A DNA stretch of 35,386 bases, from positions 1 to 35,386 of the forward strand of contig CALGMO010000053.1 of NCBI GenBank assembly GCA_937961665.1. Direction: 5' to 3'. This document shows positions 24,741 through 33,636 of this stretch, piece after piece. The notes beneath the pieces are model-generated. The model saw only the letters and a program-made list of their open reading frames with translations. It did not search any database and was not told where the DNA came from. Each line of letters starts with the position of its first letter. Positions within the stretch are counted from its first letter, which is position 1. This DNA comes from an uncultured Fimbriimonadaceae bacterium. Its GTDB lineage: Bacteria; Armatimonadota; Fimbriimonadia; Fimbriimonadales; Fimbriimonadaceae. Made by a program: the position numbers and the translations under genes.

Positions 24741-25883
24741 TCACCGCACCAGCGGCAGGGGCACGCGCTTCGGCTCGGGCCGCACGATCTCGTTGTAGAG
24801 GGAGTCGCGCTCCACGGGCACGCGTCCCGCGCTCCGGATCATCGCCACCATGTTCTCATAGGTGAGTCCTTGGCTGCGGTTGCCGAAGTCCCCCTCGGCG
24901 TAGGTGATCTCGTACTCCTGGACCAGCCCGTCCGCGTCGTCCGCCCCGTACCACAGGGCCGCCTGTGTGACGGGCACGGTGTTCATGATCCAGAAGCTCT
25001 TGATGTGGTCGAAGTTGTCGAGCATCAGCCGGCTGAGGGCGATGGCGCGCAGGTCGTCGTCCGCGGTCGGCGGTTCGATGTGCTCCAGCTCGGTGCCCTC
25101 GGGGTGGAAGCTGAGCGGCGTCATCGTGAGGAAGTGCCCCGTCTCGTCCTGCAGCTCCCGAAGCTGGATCAGGTGGTCCACCCTCTCCTCGGCAGTCTCG
25201 ATGTGCCCGTAGAGCATCGTGGCGTACTGACGCAGCCCGAGCTTGGCGGCGGCCCGCGCGACCTCCTTCCACTCCTCGCCGTTCAGCTTGCGGCCGAACA
25301 GCTCCCGGTGCACGCGGTCCGACAGGATCTCGATGCCTCCGCCCGGCAGCGAGTCCAAGCCGGCCTCGATTAGGTCCCGCAGCGCCCCCTCGACCGTTGT
25401 CCTGCCCACGCGGGCGATCTCCACGATCTCCACGGCCGTGAAGGCCTTGACGTGCACTCCGGGCCGCACGTCCTTCACCGTGCGGATCAGGTCCATGTAG
25501 TAGGAATAGGGCAGGCGCGGGTTGATGCCGCCCACCATGTGCACCTCGGTGATCGGCGTGTGGATGTACCGCATCAGGCGCTCGCGCACCTGTTCCAGGC
25601 TCATCTCGTACGGCTCCGGGCCGCCCTTCTTGGCGTAGAAGCTGCAGAACTTGCAGAACTTGTTGCAGATGTTGGTGTAGTTGATGTGCTGGTTCCGCAC
25701 GTAGTAGGTGCGGTCGCCGTGCCTCCGCTCGCGCTGGAGGTTCGCCAGCCAGCCCACGCCCGTGAGGTTCCTGGTCGTGGCCAGGGTCATGCCGTCGTCG
25801 AAGCCGAGCCTCTCGCCCCGCGCCAGCTTCTCGTAGATCGGCATCAGTTCGTCGCCGAGGATCCGTTCCGGTGCCATCGCCAT
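24741..25883 (-). CDS. mqnE: aminofutalosine synthase MqnE
   Basis: This 380-residue radical SAM enzyme of the MqnE/MqnC/CofH group has cluster cysteines Cys73, Cys77 and Cys80 in NYTNICNKFCKFC. Features that favour MqnE over MqnC are LPYSYYMDLIRTVK, VHVKAFTAVEI, LDSLPGGGIEILSDRVH, ATMLYGHIETAEERVDHL and FWIMNTVPVTQAALWYGADD. MqnE forms aminofutalosine from carboxyvinyl-oxybenzoate in the futalosine route to menaquinone. No other mqn gene is in the window. Two in-frame starts exist (25883 and 25877). GGTAACCT, a likely -10, lies 18 bases before the first. Confidence 0.88.
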   Translation of the reverse strand: MAMAPERILGDELMPIYEKLARGERLGFDDGMTLATTRNLTGVGWLANLQRERRHGDRTYYVRNQHINYTNICNKFCKFCSFYAKKGGPEPYEMSLEQVRERLMRYIHTPITEVHMVGGINPRLPYSYYMDLIRTVKDVRPGVHVKAFTAVEIVEIARVGRTTVEGALRDLIEAGLDSLPGGGIEILSDRVHRELFGRKLNGEEWKEVARAAAKLGLRQYATMLYGHIETAEERVDHLIQLRELQDETGHFLTMTPLSFHPEGTELEHIEPPTADDDLRAIALSRLMLDNFDHIKSFWIMNTVPVTQAALWYGADDADGLVQEYEITYAEGDFGNRSQGLTYENMVAMIRSAGRVPVERDSLYNEIVRPEPKRVPLPLVR

Positions 25884-25901
25884 GGGATTGTCGCAGCTCC
25901 A

Positions 25902-25907
25902 AGGTTA
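25902..25907 (-). promoter_or_regulatory. possible -10 element TAACCT of mqnE
   Basis: GGTAACCT on the minus strand ends 18 bases before the ATG at 25883. The same hexamer precedes the tricorn gene at 27021-27026. A second, weaker candidate, GACAAT (25892-25887), lies 9 bases before the alternative ATG at 25877. Confidence 0.35.
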
Positions 25908-25967
25908 CCTACGAGGCGGGGCGCGGGCTGGGTAGCGGAGACGTCAAACGAAGAACCGGCCCGTGGG

Positions 25968-25973
25968 TAGACT
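25968..25973 (+). promoter_or_regulatory. -10 element TAGACT of the GH130 gene
   Basis: GGTAGACT ends 9 bases before the ATG at 25983. The gap (CGGGCCGCC) has no Shine-Dalgarno site. Confidence 0.55.
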
Positions 25974-25982
25974 CGGGCCGCC

Positions 25983-26966
25983 ATGAGCTCCGCCAAGATC
26001 ATCGGTTCGCCATTGCCGAACATCCCGTGGGAGGATCGGCCGGAGGGTTGCAGCGACGTCGTGTGGCGCTACAGCGGGAACCCCATCATCCCGCGCAACG
26101 CCACCCCGACCAGCAACAGCGTGTTCAACAGCGCCGCCGTGCCCTATCGAGGCAAGTTCGCGGGCGTGTTCCGCGCCGACACCCGCACCCGCCACATGCA
26201 GTTGAACGCGGGCTTCTCCGACGACGGTTTCCGCTGGCGCATCAACCCGGATCCGATCCAGTGGATCCTGGACGACCCCGAGCTGGAGTACCCGCACTAC
26301 CTGTACGACCCGCGCGTCTGCTGGATCGAGGACCGCTACTGGGTCACCTGGTGCAACGGGTTTCACGGCCCGACCATCGGCATCGGCTACACGCGGGACT
26401 TCCAGGAGTTCCATTTCCTCGAGAACGCCTACGTGCCGTTCAACCGCAACGGCGTGCTGTTCCCCAGAAAGATCAACGGCCGCTTCATGATGCTGAACAG
26501 GCCGAGCGACAACGGCCACACGCCGTTCGGCGAGATCTTCCTGAGCCAGAGCGAGGACATGATCCACTGGGGCCGCCATCGGTGGGTGATGAGGCCGCAG
26601 CAGGCGTGGGAGTCCACGAAGATCGGCCCCGGCCCGGTGCCCATCGAGACCACCGAGGGCTGGCTCATGTTCCACCACGGCGTCCTCACCAGCTGCAACG
26701 GGTTCGTCTACGCCTGGGGCGCCACGCTGCTCGACCTGGACAAGCCCTGGAAGGTGATCGCCCGAGGGGCGCCGTACCTGATCGCGCCGTGGATGCCCTA
26801 CGAGCAGGTCGGCGACGTGCCGAACGTGACCTTCCCGTGCGCCGCGCTGGCCGACGCGGACACCGGCCGGATCACCGTGTACTACGGCTGCGCGGACACC
26901 GTGACCGGCTTGGCGTTCTGCAAGGTGGACGAGGTCGTGGACTGGGTTCGCAAGAACCAAGCCTGA
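25983..26966 (+). CDS. glycoside hydrolase family 130 phosphorylase
   Basis: This 327-residue single-domain five-bladed beta-propeller protein is of the GH130 type (beta-mannoside phosphorylases). Family blocks seen in order are [55 protein letters not shown] with Asp109 as candidate catalytic acid, [20 protein letters not shown] and [10 protein letters not shown] near the end. There is no signal peptide, so it should act in the cytoplasm, phosphorolysing beta-mannosides to mannose 1-phosphate. The exact linkage (mannosyl-glucose, mannooligosaccharide or N-glycan-type) cannot be read here. It stands alone between its own -10 and a strong GC-rich hairpin. Confidence 0.9.
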   Translation: MSSAKIIGSPLPNIPWEDRPEGCSDVVWRYSGNPIIPRNATPTSNSVFNSAAVPYRGKFAGVFRADTRTRHMQLNAGFSDDGFRWRINPDPIQWILDDPELEYPHYLYDPRVCWIEDRYWVTWCNGFHGPTIGIGYTRDFQEFHFLENAYVPFNRNGVLFPRKINGRFMMLNRPSDNGHTPFGEIFLSQSEDMIHWGRHRWVMRPQQAWESTKIGPGPVPIETTEGWLMFHHGVLTSCNGFVYAWGATLLDLDKPWKVIARGAPYLIAPWMPYEQVGDVPNVTFPCAALADADTGRITVYYGCADTVTGLAFCKVDEVVDWVRKNQA

Positions 26967-26974
26967 CGTCCGGA

Positions 26975-26999
26975 GGGGCCGGCCCTGCGGGCCGGCCCC
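26975..26999 (+). terminator. GC-rich 11-bp hairpin after the GH130 gene
   Basis: GGGGCCGGCCC (26975-26985) and GGGCCGGCCCC (26989-26999) form a perfect 11-bp stem with a 3-base loop, 8 bases after the stop codon. The sequence after it (AGAATCCTAC) is not T-rich. It may be a terminator without a U tract or an RNA 3'-end stabiliser. The next gene's -10 begins 21 bases later. Confidence 0.55.
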
Positions 27000-27020
27000 A
27001 GAATCCTACGGGGGATCGTG

Positions 27021-27026
27021 TAACCT
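27021..27026 (+). promoter_or_regulatory. -10 element TAACCT of the tricorn-like gene
   Basis: TAACCT ends 8 bases before the ATG at 27035. AGCGGGCC in the gap gives no usable Shine-Dalgarno pairing. Confidence 0.5.
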
Positions 27027-27034
27027 AGCGGGCC

Positions 27035-30000
27035 ATGGTCGCCCGAAGGCTGTCCCTCGTCGCTTCCATCCTCCTCGCCGCCTCGCCGCAAGCCCTCGAG
27101 CTCAAGCGCGCCCAAGAGCCCAGCCTGTCGCCCGACGGCTCGCGCATCGCGTTCGCGTGGCAGGGAGACGTCTGGGTGGCGCCGAGCTCCGGCGGCCAGG
27201 CGGTGCGGCTCACGGTGCATCCCGCCGACGACGGGTCGCCGATCTGGACCGCCGACGGCCACATCGTGTTCTCCTCGACCCGGTCCGGGATGCCGGACCT
27301 CTACTCGATGGCCGCCGACGGCACCGACATCCGCCGGCTCACCGCGGACCCCGCGACGCAGGTTCCGGCGTGCGTCTCCCCGGACGGGAAGTGGATCTAC
27401 GGCTCCACGAACGCTTGGGGATCCAGCTGCCTCTTCCGTCTCCCCGTGGAGGGCGGCGAGCCCACGAGGCTCACGTCGCACCCGCTGGAGCTGTTCACCC
27501 AACCGACCGTCTCTCCGGACGGATCGAAGGTCGCCTACACCAAGGGCTCGGCCGGAACGTGGCGCAACCCGTACGCGTCCGGAAGCGCCGCAGGGGACGT
27601 GTTCGTCGCCGATGCGGGCGTGCCGCTGCGCAACCATCGTCCCTTGGCCGCGACGCGGTCCGCCGACACCGCGCCGAACTGGCTCCGGGACGGCCGGATC
27701 CTGTTCCTCAGCAACCGCTCCGGCTGGCCCAACCTGTGGTTGATGGACGCCGACGGTGGCCGCGCGCGGCAGCTCACCCGGTTCTCCGAGGGCGGCGTCC
27801 CGCGCCGGCCCAAGGCCAGCCTCGACGGGCGCAAGGCGGTCTTCGAGTACGACTCCGAGATCTGGATCCTGGACACCGGCACCGGGGAGCACCACCGGGT
27901 CGCGCTCACCGTTCCGGACGACGCCCGCGCGCCGGGGATCGTGCGGTCCACCGTCACGGAGGGCGTCTCGGAGTACGCCGTGGCGACGGATGCCAAGCGG
28001 ATCGTCGCCTCCGTGCGCGGCGACCTCTGGCTGATGCCCGCCGGCGGCGGCCTCGCGCGCCGTCTCACGACCAACCCCGGCTACGACGGCCAGCCGGCCT
28101 TCCTGACCGCCAAGCGGCTGGTCTACACCGCCATGGACGGAGGGCGGCGCCGGATTCTATCGCTGGACGTGGACAAGCCCGAGCCCAAGCCGTTCGTGGA
28201 GGACCCCGCCGACTGCACCCTGCCCACTCCCAGCCCCGACGGCAAGCTCGTGGCGTACGTCCGCGCGGGCCGGGAGCTGAGGGTCGTCCCTGCCGAGGGA
28301 GGAGAGCCCCGAACGGTCGCCGAAGGCCTGTTCTACGACGGCCTGCGCGGCGGCAGGTTCTTCTCGTGGTCCCCGGACTCCGAGTGGATCGTTTTCGAGA
28401 ACGCCAACGAGCGCGGCTCGACGGTGGAGATGGTGCGCGCGGACGGCACGCGCCGCCTCGTGATCGGCAAGCTCGCCCGCGGCGTCTCCGGGCTGCCCCG
28501 CTTCTCCCCCGACGGCCAGTCGGTGTACTTCGTCGCCCAGGAGTACGAGGAGCCCAACCTCTTCTCGATCGACCTCTTCCCGGCGGAGCGGTCGTTCCCC
28601 GAGGACGCGCTGGAGAAGCTCGACGAGGCCCGACCGAGGGAGCCGTCGCCCAAGGTGAGGGTTCTGGAGCGCGGGATCGAACAGCGTCTGCGGCGCCTCA
28701 CCACGGTCTCTGTGACGAGCGCCCTCGCCTTGCCGGACGGCCGCGGATTCCTGGTGGTGTCGTCCGGCAAACTCGCCTCCGTGCCGGCTCGGGGTGGCAC
28801 CCCCGCCCCCCTGGCCGCCGCCACCGCGGTCCCCTCGCGGATGGAAACGTACGCCAAAAGGGTGTACGGAATCGTCGGCGGCAGGGTCGCATCCATCGGC
28901 ACCGACGGAGCCGCCCAGCCGGTGTCGTTCACGGCGGAGACCACCGTCGACGCACAGGCGGAGTTCCGAGCGCTTTTCGAGGAAATCGGCTGGGCGATGG
29001 ACCGCTTCTACTACCGCGGCGACCTGAACCTGAGGGACTGGGGCGCCATCCGCAGGCGGTTCGAGCCCCTCGTGCCCTTCGCCACGGACCGGGCCGACTT
29101 CTACACGCTGATGAACGAGATGATGCAGGAGCTGGGCTCGTCGCACCTGGGCGCTTCGGCGCCGTCGGAGGGCGCGGCGCCCACGTCGCAGGAGTCGGGA
29201 TCTTGGCTCGGGTGCGACTTCGCGCCGGAGGACCTGGAGGCGCGCGGCGTCTACCGCGTGGAGCGGGTGTTCCAGGGCGGACCGGCGGACCATCCGGACT
29301 CCGAGCTGAGGCCGGGAGACGTGCTGCTCGAGGTGGACGGCCGACGGCCGACCCGCGCCGAGCCGCTCGCTTCCCTCCTAGTCGGCAAGGCCGGGCGAAA
29401 GGTCCGGCTGGCTGTGGACCGCGGCGGCAAGCGTCTGGAGATGGTGATCCAGCCAGAGTCGTGGAGCGCGGCCTCCGGGCGTCGCTACCAAGCCTGGGTG
29501 GAGTTCCAGCGGCGGGAGACCGATCGCCTGAGCGGCGGCCGGCTCGCCTACTTCCACATCCGGGGCATGGACGACCCGAGCTACCGCGAGTTCCTCCGAG
29601 CCATCCGCACCGAGACCGTCGGAAAGAAGGGAATGGTGTTGGACGTCCGGTTCAACGGCGGCGGCAGCACCTCGCACCTGATCCTCGGAGTTCTGATCAA
29701 GACCCCGTGGCTCATCCGTACCAGCCGCGGCGCCGAAAGCATCCGGGTCAGCGAGAACATCTACCGAGGAGACGCGCTCGAGCTGCCGACCGGGCTGCTC
29801 ATCAACCAGTCCTCGTTCAGCAACGCCGAGATCCTCGCCGAGGGCTTCCGCAGGCTGAAGCTCGGTCCCATCGTGGGCGTGGAGACGGCCGGCGGGGTGA
29901 TCGGAACGGGATCGTACGGCCTGTGGGACGGCGGCTCCATCCGCATGCCCGGCAGCGGGGCCTACGCGATCGACGGTGAGAACCTCGAGGGCCAAGGTCG

Positions 30001-30103
30001 CAAGCCGGACTTTCCCGTTCCGTTCGACGCCGACCTCTGGGAGCAGGGCCGGGACGCCCAGCTCGAGCGCTTGGTCACGGAGATGCTGAAGCGCCTTGGC
30101 TAG
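27035..30103 (+). CDS. secreted tricorn-like S41 protease
   Basis: The product has 1022 residues. A signal peptide (1-20, SLVASILLAASPQA) precedes two beta-propellers built from TolB/PD40-type repeats: about 25-320 with SPDGSRIAFAWQGDVWV, SPDGKWIYGSTN and SPDGSKVAYTK, and about 320-640 with SPDGKLVAYVRAGRELRVVP and SPDGQSVYFVAQ. A tricorn core (about 650-720) holds Ser703-His704, matching tricorn S745-H746. A PDZ domain follows (about 735-800, GDVLLEVDGRRPT), then the S41 catalytic domain with KGMVLDVRFNGGG and the nucleophile Ser929 in SSFSNAEI. Family knowledge: tricorn trims peptides from upstream proteases. An exported form would digest peptides outside the cytoplasm. The next gene overlaps the stop codon. 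Confidence 0.9.
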   Translation: MVARRLSLVASILLAASPQALELKRAQEPSLSPDGSRIAFAWQGDVWVAPSSGGQAVRLTVHPADDGSPIWTADGHIVFSSTRSGMPDLYSMAADGTDIRRLTADPATQVPACVSPDGKWIYGSTNAWGSSCLFRLPVEGGEPTRLTSHPLELFTQPTVSPDGSKVAYTKGSAGTWRNPYASGSAAGDVFVADAGVPLRNHRPLAATRSADTAPNWLRDGRILFLSNRSGWPNLWLMDADGGRARQLTRFSEGGVPRRPKASLDGRKAVFEYDSEIWILDTGTGEHHRVALTVPDDARAPGIVRSTVTEGVSEYAVATDAKRIVASVRGDLWLMPAGGGLARRLTTNPGYDGQPAFLTAKRLVYTAMDGGRRRILSLDVDKPEPKPFVEDPADCTLPTPSPDGKLVAYVRAGRELRVVPAEGGEPRTVAEGLFYDGLRGGRFFSWSPDSEWIVFENANERGSTVEMVRADGTRRLVIGKLARGVSGLPRFSPDGQSVYFVAQEYEEPNLFSIDLFPAERSFPEDALEKLDEARPREPSPKVRVLERGIEQRLRRLTTVSVTSALALPDGRGFLVVSSGKLASVPARGGTPAPLAAATAVPSRMETYAKRVYGIVGGRVASIGTDGAAQPVSFTAETTVDAQAEFRALFEEIGWAMDRFYYRGDLNLRDWGAIRRRFEPLVPFATDRADFYTLMNEMMQELGSSHLGASAPSEGAAPTSQESGSWLGCDFAPEDLEARGVYRVERVFQGGPADHPDSELRPGDVLLEVDGRRPTRAEPLASLLVGKAGRKVRLAVDRGGKRLEMVIQPESWSAASGRRYQAWVEFQRRETDRLSGGRLAYFHIRGMDDPSYREFLRAIRTETVGKKGMVLDVRFNGGGSTSHLILGVLIKTPWLIRTSRGAESIRVSENIYRGDALELPTGLLINQSSFSNAEILAEGFRRLKLGPIVGVETAGGVIGTGSYGLWDGGSIRMPGSGAYAIDGENLEGQGRKPDFPVPFDADLWEQGRDAQLERLVTEMLKRLG

Positions 30104-30527
30104 TCCCGTCGTGCGGTTCGGCTTGGTGGCCCTCCAACTGGCCTGCCTGGGGTGGCTCGGCTGGAGGGCCGCTCGGGCTTGGCCTTGGCCCGCCGCCATG
30201 AGCGTCTGGGTCGCCCTGTGGGCGCTGTGGCTGCTCTGGTCGTGGCGCGCGCTCGGTCCGAGCCTTTCGCCCGATCCCAAGCCGAACCGCCGCGGCCTGA
30301 AGACCGACGGACCCTACCGGTGGGTGCGGCACCCGATGTACCTCGGCCTGCTGGCCCTCGGAGCGGGGTCGGCTCTGCTGGACCCTGGGGCTGCGCCGGC
30401 CCTCGTCGGCCTGGCCGCGGCGCTGATCGGCAAAGTGAGGATCGAGGAGCGTCTGCTCCGCCAGACCTACCCCGAATACGACGAGTACTCCAAGAGGAGC
30501 TGGGGGCTCGTTCCGTTCCTTTGGTGA
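30096..30527 (+). CDS. isoprenylcysteine carboxyl methyltransferase-like membrane protein
   Basis: The product has 143 residues from TTG 30096, overlapping the preceding stop by 8 bases (TTGGCTAG). A GTG at 30111 is the alternative start. About four hydrophobic helices are present (VALQLACLGWLGW, MSVWVALWALWLLW, YLGLLALGAGSALL, PALVGLAAALIG). The ICMT/PEMT signature is in the C-terminal half: GPYRWVRHPMYLGLL and EERLLRQTYPEYDEYSKR, ending WGLVPFLW. These enzymes use S-adenosylmethionine within the membrane to methylate lipophilic acceptors. The bacterial acceptor is not known. It is probably translated from the tricorn-like protease mRNA. Confidence 0.82.
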   Translation: MASPVVRFGLVALQLACLGWLGWRAARAWPWPAAMSVWVALWALWLLWSWRALGPSLSPDPKPNRRGLKTDGPYRWVRHPMYLGLLALGAGSALLDPGAAPALVGLAAALIGKVRIEERLLRQTYPEYDEYSKRSWGLVPFLW

Positions 30528-30550
30528 ACGTGCGCGGTGTCTGGTATAGT
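30521..30550 (+). promoter_or_regulatory. promoter of the DUF5916 gene (TTGGTG-18-TATAGT)
   Basis: TTGGTG (30521-30526) and TATAGT (30545-30550) are 18 bases apart, and TGG before the -10 adds an extended element. The -35 lies inside the end of the preceding gene. The hexamer ends 17 bases before the ATG, giving a leader of about 10 bases without a Shine-Dalgarno site. Confidence 0.65.
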
Positions 30551-30567
30551 GCGCCGAGCCACCCTCC

Positions 30568-32514
30568 ATGTACCGATCCGCTATTGTCTGCCTGTGTCTC
30601 GCCGCCCTCTCGTCCACCCTGCAGGCTCAAGCGCTCTTGGATGCCAAGGAGATCGCCGCACCCACTCTGGACGGCCGGATCGCGCCCGGCGAGTGGGACT
30701 CCGCCCTCGCCCTGCCCGATCTGATCGACCCGGTGACCGGCCAGCCCCCGACCGACCGCACGCGGGTGTGGATCGGGTTCGACCGGGAGAACGTCTACGT
30801 GGCCTTCCGCTGCCACGACTCGGAGCCCGATCGGATCGTGGCCCGGGAGCGCCAGCGAGGGGCTGAGTTCAACGGTGAGGACTTCGTGGTCGTGATGCTC
30901 GACCCGTTCCTCCAGAAGCACTGGGCCGCGTTCTCCCGCTTCCGCTGCAACGCTCTGGGAACGCAGAACGAGGAGATCAGCGGCGGACGATCGAACAAGC
31001 GCGAGTGGAGGGGCGACTGGTCGGCGGCGGTCAGCAGAGACGAGGGCGGATGGACCGCCGAAATGCGCATCCCGTGGCGGATCCTGAACCTGCCTCCCGC
31101 CGGGAAACGGGATATCGGGCTGGTGGTGCGACGGTTCCACCAGCGCACCAACGTGATGTCCGAGTTCCCGAACACTGGACAGGACAGCCGCTTGGAGCGG
31201 TGCGCCGTGGTCCGGGGCGTGGCGATCCCGGCCTCGGCCAAGCCCGTCGACCTGCAGGCTTACCTCAGTCCGGACTTCTCGGAGAGCGACACGGACCTGC
31301 GTTACGGGTTCGACGTCCGCTACCGGATCACTCCGCAGCTGACAGCCGTCGGCTCGTACAAGCCGGACTTCCTGAACGTGGAGCAGCAGGTCGCCGGGAT
31401 CGAGTTCACGCGCACCGAGCGGAAGCTGCAGGACAACCGGCCGTTCTTCACCGAGGGCAGCGGCTACTTCTGGTTGACCTCCCCGTACACCTTCGCGCAG
31501 ATGTTCTACTCGCGGCGGATTGGGGAGTTCGACTTCGGCGCGAAGCTGTTCGGCAAGGTTGGCGACCAAACCGACGTCGGCGTGCTGGTCGCTCAGAGGA
31601 GCGACGAACAGACCGACGCGGTGTTCAAGGCCGGGTACCAATTCACGCCGCTCTCGTGGGCTTCCCTCTACGGGACCTCCCGCAGCCTTCCCGGCTACGC
31701 CAGCTCCGCTCTGGGGGCAACGGCCGGCTACGGGAGCGGGCTTTGGACCTTGGACGGAGATCTCGCGCTGAACGACGACGACGGTTCCAAGGCGCAGGCC
31801 GGTTCGTTGGGGCTGGCCTACTCGGCACCCAGGCTGTTCGCGGTGCTGCGCCACGTTTTTGTAGAGCCGGGGTTCTTCCCGGCGCTGGGCTACGTTCCCT
31901 TCGACGACCGCAGAGGCGCCTACCTGTTCTCGGAGTACAACGCCGACCTGCGAACCGGGCCGTTCAAGAACCAGAGCGGCAGCCTCTTCGTGACGCACTA
32001 CGACCACTACGACGGCAGGGCGTTCGAGCGGTCGGCGTCGCTGGACGGCAACGTCACCACCCGCCGGGACCTGTCGCTGAACTTCGGCGTGCGCGTCCAG
32101 GAGTTCGAAGGCGAGTACGAGCAGACCGTGAGCCTGGGAGCCACGGCCAACGCGTCCGACCGCACGCGGCGCTTCGGGTTCTACGGCAACTTCGGCCACC
32201 GGGACGGGTCAGCCACGTCGTACATCACCGGAGGCTTCAACCGCCGCCTAGCCGGCAAGATCGATGTCGGCCTGAACTACAGCCGTCAGAGCTACCGCGG
32301 GACGGCCGAGCAGACGATTCTGACGGTCGGATCCGAGCTGGATGACCGACGGTCGCTCACCGGCAGGATCGTCTGGCAGGACGGCCACACGAACGCCTAC
32401 CTCGCCTACCGCAACGCCGGCTTCGCCGGAACCGAGTGGTACGTGATCCTCGGGGACCCGAACGCGCTGGAGTGGCGATCCAGGCTCGCCGCCAAGATCG
32501 TGTGGGCTTTTTGA
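30568..32514 (+). CDS. outer-membrane barrel protein with N-terminal CBM9-like domain (DUF5916)
   Basis: The product has 648 residues. A signal peptide (1-21, SAIVCLCLAALSSTLQAQ) is followed by a family-9 carbohydrate-binding-like beta sandwich (about 27-185). Its marks are LDGRIAPGEWDSALAL, VWIGFDRENVYVAFRCHDSE, FVVVMLDPF and GGWTAEMRIPW. The rest (about 225-648) alternates aromatic beta strands and turns, such as LQDNRPFFTEGSGYFW, FSEYNADLRTGPFKNQSGSL and ITGGFNRRLAGKIDVGLNYS, and ends in Phe, like an outer-membrane beta-barrel. This is the DUF5916 layout. A role in surface binding or uptake of polysaccharides is inferred from the CBM9-like part. It supports a diderm envelope. Confidence 0.85.
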   Translation: MYRSAIVCLCLAALSSTLQAQALLDAKEIAAPTLDGRIAPGEWDSALALPDLIDPVTGQPPTDRTRVWIGFDRENVYVAFRCHDSEPDRIVARERQRGAEFNGEDFVVVMLDPFLQKHWAAFSRFRCNALGTQNEEISGGRSNKREWRGDWSAAVSRDEGGWTAEMRIPWRILNLPPAGKRDIGLVVRRFHQRTNVMSEFPNTGQDSRLERCAVVRGVAIPASAKPVDLQAYLSPDFSESDTDLRYGFDVRYRITPQLTAVGSYKPDFLNVEQQVAGIEFTRTERKLQDNRPFFTEGSGYFWLTSPYTFAQMFYSRRIGEFDFGAKLFGKVGDQTDVGVLVAQRSDEQTDAVFKAGYQFTPLSWASLYGTSRSLPGYASSALGATAGYGSGLWTLDGDLALNDDDGSKAQAGSLGLAYSAPRLFAVLRHVFVEPGFFPALGYVPFDDRRGAYLFSEYNADLRTGPFKNQSGSLFVTHYDHYDGRAFERSASLDGNVTTRRDLSLNFGVRVQEFEGEYEQTVSLGATANASDRTRRFGFYGNFGHRDGSATSYITGGFNRRLAGKIDVGLNYSRQSYRGTAEQTILTVGSELDDRRSLTGRIVWQDGHTNAYLAYRNAGFAGTEWYVILGDPNALEWRSRLAAKIVWAF

Positions 32515-32520
32515 TCCGGG

Positions 32521-32526
32521 TAACGT
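32521..32526 (+). promoter_or_regulatory. -10 element TAACGT of the URO-D-like gene
   Basis: GGTAACGT ends 6 bases before the GTG at 32533. It lies just past the stop codon of the DUF5916 gene. The gap (AGCTGC) has no Shine-Dalgarno site. Confidence 0.5.
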
Positions 32527-32532
32527 AGCTGC

Positions 32533-33615
32533 GTGACCCCACGCGAGGTTTTCCGCGCCATCTTCGACAAGCAGCTCCCGGAGCGGATGGGCCTGAACGA
32601 GAGCTTCTGGCCCGAAACGATCTCCGAGTACTGGCCGAAACAGGGCTATCCCGAGGGCGCGGACCCGGCGGACGTGTTCTCCTACGACGTCCGCGGGGTG
32701 GGCGGGTGGTTCGACAGCACGCCGTTCCGCGGCGTCTGGGACGTGCTCGAGGAGACCGACGAGTGGAGAGTGGTGCGCGACGGCCGCGGGGCCGCCCTCA
32801 AGTTCTGGAAGCACAAGTCGGGCACACCGGAGCACATCGACTTCGAGTGCTCCACCCCCGAGGTCTGGTTCGCCAAGTACCGCGAGCCGCTGCTCGCCAC
32901 GGAGCCGGATCGCTTGGGCGACATGGAGGCCGCCAAGCGGGCCATCGTCCAACGGCGCGAGGAGGGGCTGTACACCTGCTACTCGAACCTCTTCGTGTTC
33001 GAGCTGATGCGCGCCACGATCGGCGATCAGAACTTCCTGCCCGCGATGATCGAGCATCCCGAGTGGATCGCCGACTTCTGCGAGGTCCAGACCGACTTCT
33101 TCATCCGCCACTACGAGATCCTCTTCCGCGAAGCCGGCCTGCCGGACGGGTTCTTCCTGTATGAGGACTTGGGCTACAGCAACGGCCCGTTCTGCTCGCC
33201 GGCCATGATGCGCGAGCTGTGGCTGCCCCACGCCAAACGGTTCGTGGGGTTCCTGAAGGATCACGGCCTGCAAGTCATGATGCACTCGTGCGGCGACGTC
33301 CGGATGCTCGTGCCGCTCATCGTCGAGGCCGGCGTGAACGTCCTGCAGCCGATGGAGGCCAAGGCCGGGAACGACGTCGTCGAGCTGGGCCAGGCGTTCG
33401 CGGGCAAGCTGGGATTCATGGGCAACATCGACGTCCGCGCCCTGGGCACCAACGACCGAGAGGCCGTGCGGCGGGAGGTCGTGGGCAAGCTGACCGCGAT
33501 CCGCGAGCACCGCATCCCCTACGTGTTCCACTCCGACCATTCCGTTCCCCCGGATGTCACGCTGGAGACCTACCGCTACGCGTTGGAGCTCTTCTGGGAG
33601 AACTGCCGCTACTGA
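32533..33615 (+). CDS. uroporphyrinogen decarboxylase (URO-D) superfamily protein
   Basis: The product has 360 residues from GTG 32533. The URO-D TIM-barrel fold is indicated by GFFLYEDLGYSNGPFCSPAM, HSCGDVRMLVPLIVEAGVNV and GFMGNIDVRALG. His251-Ser-Cys253 resembles the zinc-binding H-x-C of corrinoid-dependent methyltransferases (MtaA/CmuA group), which share this fold. The N-terminal arginine motif of true HemE is not seen, so a haem role is unlikely. Relatives often sit among glycosidase genes in Armatimonadota-like and Planctomycetes-like genomes, and methyl-group removal from glycans is possible but unproven. It is followed after 21 bases by a DUF4838 gene with a good ribosome-binding site, suggesting one operon. 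Confidence 0.82.
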   Translation: MTPREVFRAIFDKQLPERMGLNESFWPETISEYWPKQGYPEGADPADVFSYDVRGVGGWFDSTPFRGVWDVLEETDEWRVVRDGRGAALKFWKHKSGTPEHIDFECSTPEVWFAKYREPLLATEPDRLGDMEAAKRAIVQRREEGLYTCYSNLFVFELMRATIGDQNFLPAMIEHPEWIADFCEVQTDFFIRHYEILFREAGLPDGFFLYEDLGYSNGPFCSPAMMRELWLPHAKRFVGFLKDHGLQVMMHSCGDVRMLVPLIVEAGVNVLQPMEAKAGNDVVELGQAFAGKLGFMGNIDVRALGTNDREAVRREVVGKLTAIREHRIPYVFHSDHSVPPDVTLETYRYALELFWENCRY

Positions 33616-33636
33616 CCGACTGCCGAGGTGTCCGCC

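Noticed and set aside
32533-33615. hemE (uroporphyrinogen decarboxylase of haem synthesis)
   Set aside because: The N-terminal arginine-rich substrate motif of HemE is not seen, an H-x-C motif is present, and the neighbours are glycan-related. It was called only to superfamily level.
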